Under the pieces are notes generated by a model that saw only the letters and a list, made by a program, of their open reading frames with translations, was not told the DNA's origin and did not search any database. A DNA stretch of 64,000 bases from Paratinospora sagittata (taxonomy: Eukaryota; Streptophyta; Magnoliopsida; Ranunculales; Menispermaceae): positions 17,182,001-17,246,000 of the forward strand of contig CM069607.1 in the NCBI GenBank assembly GCA_035771175.1. Direction: 5' to 3'. Positions 34,771 to 44,053 of the stretch are shown here, one piece after another; position 1 is the first letter of the stretch, and the number at the start of each line of letters is the position of its first letter. Made by a program: the position numbers and the translations under genes.

Positions 34771-35126
34771 CGGCTTTTGATTTCTCAATTTATAGCTCGA
34801 TAAAACATAATGCAACAGGATTAAATAGAATATGCAACCGATCGATTAAAACATACAAACATGCATATTGCTGAATCATATGACATAGAAGGTCCTACAA
34901 CCTATCATAATCTAATCATACAACTAAACATCTTCAAACGATCATGGTCTTCAAAAAGATCTTTTAATACGTTCGCCATGCATCATTGAATCTTTGAGAC
35001 CTTCAAGTAAGATTAGATATGCCATATGTGTAGTAATGTCATAAACGGAATGTGGTTTGTAATCATCAAAATATGTTTCATGATAGGGACATATTCTTGT
35101 AAGGGATGTGAGGAATTGGTTCAACA

Positions 35127-35141
35127 ATCTCCCCTTTTTTT
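35127..35141 (-). other. Polypurine tract of the gag-only Sirevirus
   Basis: Minus-sense AAAAAAAGGGGAGAT abuts the LTR start and is preceded by GTTTGAAATCAT, as in the other Sirevirus 3' ends at 15,036 and 56,308. Confidence 0.8.
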
Positions 35142-35159
35142 ATGATTTCAAACACATTA

Positions 35160-35972
35160 CTATAGGCTTTGAAGCAAGCTAATAAAATGATGTGTGTATG
35201 CATGACATGCAGTGAAGTCTGAATCACCTTCAGAATCAGTTTCAACATTGAGGGCAATAGATTTCTTTTCTTTTTCTTCAACCTTGACCGGGCTCATCTT
35301 ATCTTTTAACTTCATTTCATGAATCATTAATGAACCACATAGTTCATCAAAAGTGTATTCAGCTAGATTCTTGGCTTCTTCAATGGTCGTGGCCTTGGGT
35401 TCCCATGCTCTGGGTAGGCCTCTTAGAAACTTTCTAACAGATTCTTCTTGGTCATAGATTTTTTCTAGGTTTTTCATCTCATTAATGTTTGTTGTAAACT
35501 GAGCAATAGCCTCAATTATCGAGTCAGTTTCCTTCATCCTATAGGTCTCATATTTTTCAACTAACAGTTGGAGCTTTGCCTTTTTAACTTGCAAAGTTCC
35601 TTCGTAGGTGACCTCTAACTTGTTCCAGATTTCCTTAGCGGTTTCACACGCACTAATTCTATTGAACTCTTCGACTGATAAAATGTAAAACAGAATGTTT
35701 ACGGCTTGGTTATTCAATAGTTCTCTTTTCTTTTCCTTGGTACTCCATTCGTCTATTTCCTTTTAGACAGTAGCACCATCAACTATTTTAGTAGGTGTTA
35801 GACAGCCATATGTCACAACATCCCACATCTCTAGATCTTGGGCTTTAAGATAGTACCTAATCTTAGTTTTCCAGTGTGAATAGTTTTCTCCCTTGAACAG
35901 TGGTGGTCGGTTGGTGGAGTTTCCTTCACCTGAGAAATAAGTGCTTCTTTTGTTTTGTCCTGCCATACTCAA
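35160..35972 (-). pseudogene. Sirevirus-like gag (UBN2), one stop codon, 3'-truncated by deletion
   Basis: The frame starts at 35,972 (MSMAGQNKRSTYF) and stays in one phase to 35,160, with a single TAA at about 35,765-35,763. Landmarks are RPPLFKGENYSHWKTKIR, LKAQDLEMWDVV, VEEFNRISACETAKEIW, EGTLQVKKAKL and EPKATTIEEAKNLAEYTFDE. The C-terminal third, including any zinc knuckle, is missing: after ETDSEGDSD the frame runs into 3' non-coding sequence near the polypurine tract. No protease, integrase or RT lies between the two LTRs, so the element is a gag-only, non-autonomous derivative about 0.9 kb long internally. It is closest to the plus-strand gag at 17,551-18,411. Confidence 0.9.
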
Positions 35973-36005
35973 TCAAAGATGGTTAGATACTTTGATGGTT
36001 AACCC

Positions 36006-36018
36006 GCTCTAATTCCAA
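36006..36018 (-). other. Degenerate primer-binding site (minus)
   Basis: Plus-sense GCTCTAATTCCAA corresponds to TTGGTATCAGAGC with two changes, directly inside the 5' LTR of the gag-only element. Confidence 0.75.
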
Positions 36019-36019
36019 T

Positions 36020-36272
36020 TGTTGGCCCAGATATGTCTAAGAGATGGGTGAATTGGACACTTAGCAGATTTTAACCTTTCTTAAAATTGTGCGGAATAAT
36101 GAAAGTAGATTAAACAAAGTATAGCAATCAAATACAACAAATGTAAATTAGATAGTACAAGCAAGATTTATAGTGGTTCGGCCGCGCCTACATCCACTAC
36201 CTAACCTCCTCAGTTAAGATTTGTTCAAACTCCACTATAGACCTTCTTACGGGTGAAAATCAAACCGGTACA
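36020..36272 (-). mobile_element. 5' LTR of the gag-only Sirevirus, piece 1 of 3
   Basis: It matches 33,092-33,343 (TGTTGGCCCAGATATGTC onward to CAAACCGGTACA) and stops where a Tat LTR starts. Confidence 0.85.
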
Positions 36273-37771
36273 TGATGAGTTGAGTTTTATACATAGTATT
36301 TTGTAGGAATTTTATTAGGTTTGTAGATATATTTTACTAATTTCTAGGTGTTTTGGCTTAATTTGCATATTTAGTGTTTTAGGTGCATCTTAGTGTTTTT
36401 GTGTGTTTTAGAGGTTTAGTTGTTTTCATAAATAGAATACTTTAGGTTTGTTTAGGAAAATAAATATGATTTTTAGGAATTTTTCCTAAAGTTATTAGTA
36501 GCATTTGCATCATAGCATGTTCATTTTATATCCTAGTTTCATCTTAATTGTTAATATTTTGTTAGTTTGTTGATTTACTTACTTATGGTTGCTTTGTTTC
36601 ATAGGTAATAAAAGCTTGAAAGTGTGGTGAATCTTGCCCAAATGATAGTGAAAAGTGACCAAGATCATGTGCGAAAAGTGTACAAGAAAGTGCGAAAGAA
36701 TGGAGAAACGCGAGAAGAAGAATGGCTAAGGACATAAGTGCACTGCAGCGCCCAGAACACTGAAAATCAATGAAAAAATTCCAACAGTAGGGTTGCAGCG
36801 CTACCCCCTCGAGTGCTGCAATGCTACCACGAAAATCATGTTTTTTTGCCTTTGTGTTTAGGCAATTTTGGCAATTCAAGTCTAAAGCGAAATAGTGCAT
36901 ATTATATATCAAAAGAAAAGGTTTTTGACGAGGATTCCATTGGAGAAGAAGAAAAGATAGCTAGGTTGCTGGTGAAACTGAGATTGGCTTCGGAAGCGAG
37001 GCGGATCGAAGAATTATTGTATGTCTAGCACATTTTGTAGCGGAATTCAATGTTTTCTATCTTATTTTGTATTTTCTTCTCCAACACTATGAACTAACTT
37101 TTAATTCTAGAGAGGAGATGGATCCTAACTTGAATATTATGGTTTAATTTTACATTAGTTTATTATCAATGAAATTTCTATAGTTTATTCATGATTTCAT
37201 ATACTTAATGCTTTTAGTTTCTTGATCACAAATCGAATGAGTTTAGAATTGGAAGGTGGCACTCGAGAGAGGGTTTTCTAGGTTGGAAAAGGGAGGTTAT
37301 GACATGAAAATGTTGTAGAATCGAGAGGTTTACAAAGTTTCATGAACTTGTAGGAAAATCACAGAGTTTAATGGGTTGTTTATAATTTAGGTTTATCGAG
37401 AGATCGAACCTTCTTTTTGACAATACGTTCTAATTCGGCACTCGATAGAGGGAATTAGATATGCAAGGGTTTTGACTTATAAATTAGGAAATTGATTTGA
37501 TAACAAGCATGTTTAAATTACATAATTGAAGGTTAAGTGAAATTGATTCACTAGACATTTCTCATATATTGATTTTTCTCATAGTTCGTTTAGTTTAATT
37601 AGTTTTATTTGATTTTTAAATACTTGAATCTCTATAACATGATCGCTAGATAAAGTTAGAAATTAGTGAAAACGGTAATTGTTGAGGTAAACAGTCTCAG
37701 AGCACGACAACCCTATCTTCATCGGTTATTACTACTATCTGTCACTGTACACTTGCAGTTTTTAGTGAACA
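36273..37771 (+). mobile_element. Tat-like 5' LTR inside the Sirevirus LTR
   Basis: It starts TGATGAGTTGAGTTTTATAC and ends TTTAGTGAACA, followed by AGTTTTTGG and the Asp-tRNA primer site. CACTCGAGAG-type blocks at 37,260 and a GCAGCGCC patch near 36,745 match the other Tat LTRs. Confidence 0.88.
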
Positions 37772-37777
37772 AGTTTT

Positions 37778-37795
37778 TGGCGTCGTTGCCGGAGA
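37778..37795 (+). other. Primer-binding site, Asp tRNA type, slightly degenerate
   Basis: TGGCGTCGTTGCCGGAGA differs at two positions from the usual TGGCGCCGTTGCCGGGGA of plant Tat/Athila elements, complementary to the 3' end of tRNA-Asp. Confidence 0.8.
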
Positions 37796-37907
37796 TTGTT
37801 TCACTTTAGTTTCATCAATATCGTTAGTAATTGATTTTGATTTTAATCTAGTATTTTTTTCTGAATTTGTTTCTTTGTTTTTTGTTTTGAAGGATTGATT
37901 AAAGTAT

Positions 37908-38386
37908 ATGCGACGTTCCAGAAGTGTTGAATTAGTATCATTGGATCTTGAGATTGAGCGCACTTTGGGACAGAGGCGAAGAGAAAGAAAAGTGAAACAA
38001 GAGGCAATGGAGCCTGAAAATAATCAACGTCTTTTTCGAGACTACTTCAAGCCCGTCATCCATGATAATTACTCCGGGATAGTAAGAGCACCCATCGCTG
38101 CAAAAAATTTTGAGTTGAAGCCGACGTTAATCACAATGGTTCAACAACATCAATACGGGGGCTCTCCAATAGAAGATCCAATGATTCATAAACAATCATT
38201 CTTGGAGAAGTGCAATACGATCAAGATCAATGGCGCGGGTGAAGATGTGATTCGCCTAAGATTGTTCCCATTTTCTTTGAGGGACAAGGCCAAGTCATGG
38301 TTGCAAGGCTTGTAACCTAGGAGTGTTGCCACATGGAAAGAATTGATACAGAAATTTCTTCAAAAGTATTTCCAACCGGCAAAGAG
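37908..38386 (+). pseudogene. Tat/Athila-like gag N-terminal part, truncated
   Basis: The frame from ATG 37,908 contains RLFRDYFKPVIHDNYSGIV, FELKPTLITMVQQH and the gag core RLRLFPFSLRDKAKSWLQGL. It stops at 38,313-38,315 (the TAA lies where a Ser/Leu codon is usual) and continues in frame with ATWKELIQKFLQKYF before meeting Sirevirus LTR sequence at about 38,386. The protein would form the capsid. The junction shares CTAACTTTCA with the LTR, suggesting a microhomology-mediated deletion removed the rest of the element. Confidence 0.85.
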
Positions 38387-39683
38387 TAAACAACTAACTT
38401 TCAAAAGTTTCTCTCACAAGTTAAAACTTTTAATACATTTTTGAATGAATATCAGTTTTCGTTTTGATTCGTGGTTTTTCTGCTTTAAGGCAACACATAT
38501 ATATATAGAAATAATAGAGGTGCAATGGACTTGGTGATTTTGGTGCTCTAGGTTATTTCAAAGACAACGTCTACATTCTTTCCCGAAATGGATCGATTCA
38601 GCTCTATGCATATTACGGCGATAGCACCTGAATCATCTGATCATTCCCGAAAAATAAATGTTTTGACAAAGTATTAGAATGTTCAAAAAGTTTTAAAATG
38701 TTTTTGTACGGTTATGAAAAGTTTTGAAAAGTTTTAGTACCGTTCTAAAAAAGTTAACAGAAATAGTGACAGTGTTAGAATAGTAACATTGTTGAACTAG
38801 CGTCCTGAAGCTTAATATCAACTTTTATGTTTTGTTCCTTGAGGGCGCTCATGAAGCATAAGCGTCCTGCTGAACAGTAAAGAGATGGCGCTACTAAATC
38901 GTAAGCGTCCTAACTTGTTTTACGATAAAATGACTTAAATCATGAGGGCACTACTCAACAATTAGCGTCCTATTTTGTTTTAAAACATTTATATGCACGA
39001 GGGCGCAACTCATAAGTGAGCGAACTGAAAATTTTAAAACAATTCTAAAACCAATATTAAGTGCGTTGAAAGACAGTAGGCGTCCTTAAAGTTATTAAGT
39101 TGATTATAAGGATGAGGGCACTCCTAAACAAGTAGTGTCCTGATAGTTTGTTCAACTTATAACTATCAGCGTCCTTAAAGATAGAAATCAATTAGAAACT
39201 AAGAAAACTCTTAGTGAGCTGAAATTAAGCCAACGTCCTGACACTTTCAAAGGTTGACTAAAGGGAGGCTGCTACTTTCAAGTAAGCATCCTTATGAATC
39301 AGTTCAATTCAACCTTAAGCATCCTAATATTTTATCAGCGTCCTGACTCATCAAGTCCAGGAGGGCGCTGCTTAAAACATTAGCGTCCTAAAAGACTATA
39401 TAAAAATGGTTTTTGATTTCTTGATTAAAGCTCGATAAAACATGATATTTCAGGATTAAATAAAATATGCAAACGATTGAAAATCAATTCGATTAAAACA
39501 TGCAGCCATGCATATTGCTAAATCAAATGGCAGAAAAGGTTCTACAACCTATCATAATCTAATCATACTCCCAAATATCTTCAAGCGATCATGGTTTTCA
39601 AGTAGATCCTTATTACGTTCACCATGCATCATTGAATCTTTGAAACCTTCAAGTAGGATTAGATACACCATGTATGCAGTAAT
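38387..39683 (-). mobile_element. 5' LTR of the gag-only Sirevirus, piece 2 of 3
   Basis: It matches about 33,803-35,025 of the 3' LTR. The roughly 460 bp corresponding to 33,344-33,802 is absent, lost with the rest of the Tat element. The U3 array is at about 38,838-39,395. Confidence 0.85.
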
Positions 39684-40059
39684 TGTTATCTAAATGAACC
39701 CTATGATATGAATGTTTTGATGATTCCAAATATCTCTAGTTTGTCTATTTAATAATCTTGTCAAGTGTTTTAGATTTATCAAGAATCAAGATCAAGGAAC
39801 TATGCTCACAAGCCTATTGAACATCACAAGTAAAGTTTCGAGTCTGTCAGTACTTAGAACGTAAAGTCAATCGATCAACTTACTTTCAGCAAGATTTTAT
39901 TGTTTGCATATTTTGATCGTAACATTTTAATCGTACCTTATAATTTCCAAAGTATTTCATTTGATTAGAAAAACATAATGTTTTTCACCATGTTATCGAG
40001 CTTTAATCGAGAAATCAAAAATTGTTTCCACAGTCTTTCACTCTCCTAGACTTGATGAG

Positions 40060-40570
40060 TCAGGACGCTGATAAAATATTAGAACGCTCAAGGTTAAATT
40101 AAACTATTCATTAGGTAGCTTGCTTATAAGTAGCAGCCTCCCTTTGAGTCAACCTTTGATTGCGTCAGGACGCTGTCTCAGTTTCAGCTCGCTAGAAGTT
40201 CTCTTTATTTTTATTTTTATTTCTATCTTTTAGGATGTTGATAGTTATAAGTTGGTTAATTTATTAGGACACTACTTGTGTAGGAGCGCCCTCAGATTTA
40301 GAGTCAACTTAATAAATTTCAGGACGCTTACTGTCCTTCAACGTACTTAATATTGTTTTAAAACTATTTTTTAAATATCAGGACGCTAACTCTTAAGTAG
40401 TGCCCTCGTGCGTTTAAGTGTTTTTAAAACAAAGTAGGACGCTCACGATTGAGTAGCGCCCTCACGATTTTAGTCGTTTAATTGTCAAAGTAAGTCAGGA
40501 CGCTTACGATTCAGTAGCGCCCTAACTTCATTGTTCAGTAGGACGCTGATGCTCTATGAACGCTCTCAAA
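40060..40570 (+). repeat. U3 array of GGACGCT / AGCGCCC pairs (family 2, plus copy)
   Basis: Clear pairs lie at 40,437-40,461 and 40,498-40,522, each with GGACGCT, then CAC or TAC, about 9 bases, GT and AGCGCCC. About eight pairs or half-pairs are present. The arm asymmetry (A in the left arm opposite C in the right) is kept in the well-preserved pairs. Confidence 0.87.
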
Positions 40571-41250
40571 GGAACAAAACGACAAAAATGATATTTTTTG
40601 TTGTTCTGACATGTACATCCTTTTCGCCACCTTTTCAAAACAACTTTTTGTACAAAATCATTTTTTTGTATTTGTAAGAGATATTCTCTGATTCACGAAC
40701 CATATCTTCTAAAACTTTTCTTATTCGTGTATCTGGAGAAAATCAGAATATTCAGGAAATGTGTAATTGTCATTTTCGTGATACATTCTAGCTGTTGTGA
40801 GTAATTTTTCATATTAGAAATTCAAATTCAAATGAACAACAGTTTCATCTCTTCAAGTCTATATATACCAGCACTTAACAATATGTTAAGACCACTGAGA
40901 ATTCTCTAAACCAAAACATTTTTTGAAAGTTAGTCGAATTTTCATCTGGTGAAGAAAACGTTTAAGTCACTTTGTTTTCAAAGAGTTTTCTTTGAGACTT
41001 TACGTATTCAAATGATTTTCATACTAAGCTAAATATCTATCTTTATCTGAAAATCCATTTGAGATTTCGAACTGTTTTCACTCAAATTTTTAGCACTGTT
41101 TTAACTTATATTATTCTTGCTGAAAGAGAAATTTGAGAGATACTTCATAGGATACAGTTGTGCTTAATTTCATATCCTGTAAACGGTATCAAGGTTGTAA
41201 CAGTAGTTAGATAAACTACTGAGTTGATATTCTCCATTCAAAAAAGTTAG

Positions 41251-41475
41251 GTTGTTTCATACTCGTAAGTTGAGAAACGGTCTCCTCACACCCGTAAGCT
41301 AAGAAACGGTAGTTCTCATACTCGTAAGTTGAGAAAGATTAGATTTGTCTCATACCCGTAAGTTGGGATAGGTTGGTCTCACGCATGTAAGCTGAGCAGT
41401 GTAATGGTTGTTCTCACACCTGTAAGTTGAGAAAAGGTGTAACGGTTTGATTCTCACCCGTAAGAAAATCCCTTA
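41251..41475 (+). repeat. Hairpin array of about 7 units (family 2, plus copy)
   Basis: Units such as TTCTCATACTCGTAAGTTGA followed by GAA have arms TTCTCA / TGAGAA around a loop with CYCGTAAG. One unit has TCTCA with TGAG only, and the terminal unit has TTCTC, ACCCGTAA, GAAAA. Confidence 0.87.
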
Positions 41476-41657
41476 GTGACAAAGTTAAACTCCTAACTGA
41501 GCAGATTAAGTAGTGGACATAGGCAAGTAGCCGAACCACTATAAATCGATTGTGCATATCTGTTTAATTTATGCACTTTAATTTTGCCATTGTAATTAAT
41601 TTTAAATTGTCTATGTGTCCAATTCACCCCCCTCTTGGACATATCTGGGCCAACAAT

Positions 41658-41669
41658 TGGTATCAGAGC
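41658..41669 (+). other. Primer-binding site, initiator Met tRNA
   Basis: TGGTATCAGAGC lies two bases after the LTR end CCAACA. Confidence 0.92.
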
Positions 41670-41712
41670 AGTGTTGCTCTTCAAAGAAACTTCACAATTT
41701 ATTTGATATCAA

Positions 41713-41815
41713 TGGCAATGACCAGAGGCACTACCATAGAAATTGGTCAACCTTTAAATAGACCACCTCTGTTCAATAGAGACTGGTTTGAAGATTGGAT
41801 GATAATGATGAAAAA
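41713..41815 (+). pseudogene. Copia gag start, cut at a chimeric junction
   Basis: The ATG at 41,713 opens MAMTRGTTIEIGQPLNRPPL, with the RPPLFN motif that begins copia gag. After about 35 codons the sequence changes to the end of a chromovirus polyprotein, so only the extreme N-terminus remains. The exact joint lies somewhere between 41,800 and 41,830. Confidence 0.75.
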
Positions 41816-41949
41816 CTCAAGAACTAAGGCAACGTAGCATACCACTTGTGAAAGTGCTCTAGGATCACCACAGAGTTGAGGAAGCAACATGGGAACTAGA
41901 AGAAATAATTAAACAAAAATACCCTGAATTGTTTTCTAGTAACAATTGA
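41816..41949 (+). pseudogene. Chromovirus polyprotein end with chromodomain tail
   Basis: In one frame: LRQRSIPLVKVL, a stop, then HHRVEEATWELEEIIKQKYP and ELF, closing at TGA 41,947-41,949. The pattern of IPLVKV and VEEATWE is the chromodomain end of Tekay/Del-type integrases. One in-frame TAG replaces the usual Trp. Confidence 0.85.
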
Positions 41950-42568
41950 TGATGTGATACATTGTACTATTTCACTTATCAATAAAATGATGGAACCTTG
42001 TTTACAAATATCTTAATACATCGTTTCACTTAAATAACTATGCAGATGTCTAAAAATAACATCGATGGAGGTAGTGATTCACACACGCAATCCTTCAAGA
42101 TCTAAGTCAAGTCACAACTACTATGCATCACCAACTCCATCGCCCCACAGACAGCGATCCTTATCACCAGAGGGTGCATGACTTTTTCGTAACATTTTTG
42201 CCTGACACAATCCCGTGCCCTCATCTTGGCAAGATCTTCTACCAAAATTGCCAAGCGGCCGGATTCGAGCAACAACACGAAAAAGCATCCCACCGCTCAA
42301 CCTACCTCCCCTTAAACGGTGAAACCTACAGAGCCCTACATCGCCATCTGTTAAGAAAAGGTCGGATCCTTCTGAGGACGAATTCGACTCCATTTGCTTT
42401 CCATGGTTTCATGATGTTAAGGATTCTTCCGGCCACAGTGCTATTCAGGGATCTTACAGGTACTACCCTGAGCTAGCAAACGATGACGACAACAGAGAAT
42501 CTCACGCTGATAGCAATCATGATTACTTGGACTGATTTCGAGGGGGAAATCCTTTAAAGGGGGTAGAG
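41950..42568 (+). other. Chromovirus 3' non-coding region and polypurine tract
   Basis: A purine tract AAAGGGGGTAGAG (about 42,556-42,568) precedes the LTR. A 117-codon ORF (42,123-42,476) lies here; it shows no domain I recognise and its opposite strand is open too, so I do not call it a gene. Confidence 0.65.
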
Positions 42569-42588
42569 TGTAATACCCTAGGATTGCA

Positions 42589-42624
<36 letters not shown>

Positions 42625-43972
42625 AACTTCGTGCAATGCCTGAACGTTCGAGCGCGTGCCCGAACATTTGAGCGCGTGCCCGAATGTACGAGCTTTTTTT
42701 TCTAATTAAGGAACCCCCCCCTCATTTCTCACACCAAATCACTTCTCCTTGTGATTTCTCTCTTCTCCCTCACTCTCCCTGAGTTTTCTCTTCTCTCTTT
42801 TGAGACTCTTTTCGGTGCAATGCGGTTCTATTCGGGGGAAGGCGCCAATTCTCGAGAGAGTTTTTATCTGAAGGTGGGGAACAAAACATAGGTTTGCGTG
42901 TCTTATAACTTTTATTAAAGTTTACATTCATTTATCATTATGTCTATTATTCATTTATACTGCATTATTGCGTATAATGTTTATACTTGTCATACTTATG
43001 CGTGTATATCTGGAGTTCATATATTACATTGTTGCTATGCCGAATTAGTGGTTAACTAGACTCAGCCTTGTCCTCAGTAACTTTAAATAGTGAACGGGAG
43101 GCAGCGTGCTGCTCTAGACGATTGGTATTTAAGTAGACCTTGTGTCTCACCTCTCAAACTGGAGACTGATTTGGTTGGTCTTATTTGAAAGCTATTAGCT
43201 TGTACAAGTAATACTGAATGTCCTAATCTTGCATGTGGTTATACCGACCCTGATAAGGATCACCAGACTTTGCCAAATCCTGTCTAATGTTAAGTAAAGA
43301 CCGAACCTGTTCATGCATTGGCATCATACATAAGCACCACCTAGGGACGTATGTGGTTTATGATTCATAGAATAGTTAGAAGCAATGCTCACTATTCATT
43401 ATATTTCTCTGGAGAGGGATGTACAATGAGAACCCGAGATTACCTGGGGAAGAACATCTGTACGTGAATCCAGAGCATCGTTCTTGAGAAGGAACATACA
43501 ATGAGAACCCGGCTACTCCTGGGGAGGGACATATGTACGTGAACTCAGGCGACGTACAATCATGGAACCAATACGAGACGTTGTCATGCATACATACATG
43601 TTGGATTGATTATGATGCTCTGATGTGTATTTATGATATTTGATTATAAAGTTTGCGTTATTAATTGTTGTATTCACGAACTATTTTGCCCACTGAGCGC
43701 GTAGCTCACCCCGTTATTATCCAATTTTTCACAGGAGATTAGGGTGGACTGGGTGTAGGTTTTTGGGCCCACATTTTGCACCTTTTGTATTATTCATTGG
43801 GGATTTTGGGAGGATGTTCCCTTAACTATTTCATGTACAAATATATTTTAAAATTAATGAAATCAGACTTGTACATAATCGTGTTTCCACGCACTCGGTT
43901 ATTGTTATAATGCATTCGCGCCCCGTTTGTGAGTGTCCAGCTGGTTTTGGTGCATCCGGGCGGGGTGTGACA
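42569..43972 (+). mobile_element. Chromovirus 3' LTR, plus strand
   Basis: It runs from TGTAATACCCTAGGATTGC to CGGGGTGTGACA. A TA microsatellite (42,593-42,622) and three 20-bp GC-rich units (42,637-42,693) lie near the start. A CACTGAGCGCGTAGCTCACC block near 43,690 is common to Tekay-like LTRs. Confidence 0.9.
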
Positions 43973-44053
43973 GAATGCGATTTGTAATCATCAAAATATC
44001 CTTCATATTAGGGACATATTCTCAAAAGGGACATGAGGATAATTGGTTCAACA
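43973..44053 (-). mobile_element. 5' LTR of the gag-only Sirevirus, piece 3 of 3
   Basis: GAATGCGATTTGTAATCATC to GGTTCAACA matches 35,046-35,126. About ten bases of LTR are missing between pieces 2 and 3, and no target-site duplication flanks the 39,684-43,972 block. Confidence 0.8.

Larger units (their letters stand above)
33092..35126 (-). mobile_element. 3' LTR of the gag-only Sirevirus derivative
   Basis: In minus sense it begins TGTTGAACCAATTCC (35,126) next to a polypurine tract and ends TTGGACATATTTGGGCCAACA at 33,092. Order in minus sense is U3 array (34,770-34,215), TATA-like CTATATATACG near 33,911, hairpin array (33,516-33,319), LTR end. It is the full-length partner of the split LTR at 36,020-44,053. 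Confidence 0.9.
39684..41655 (+). mobile_element. Sirevirus-like 5' LTR (family 2), plus strand
   Basis: It starts TGTTATCTAAATGAACCC and ends CTTGGACATATCTGGGCCAACA in shared blocks with 45,520-47,463. The order is U3 array at 40,060-40,570, TATA box CTATATATACC at 40,859-40,869, hairpin array at 41,251-41,475, then LTR end and primer site. Confidence 0.92.

Noticed and set aside
41656..41672. Possible tRNA gene at TTGGTATCAGAGCA
   Set aside because: Only the complement of a tRNA 3' end is present; it is a primer-binding site, without the rest of a tRNA.
42123..42476. 117-codon ORF between chromodomain and LTR
   Set aside because: No recognisable domain, overlapping ORFs on the other strand, no sign of conservation available; left as part of the 3' non-coding region.
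43376..43591. Minus-strand 71-codon ORF with internal repeat
   Set aside because: It reflects a duplicated stretch (GAGAACCCG...TACGTGAA) within the chromovirus LTR, not a protein.
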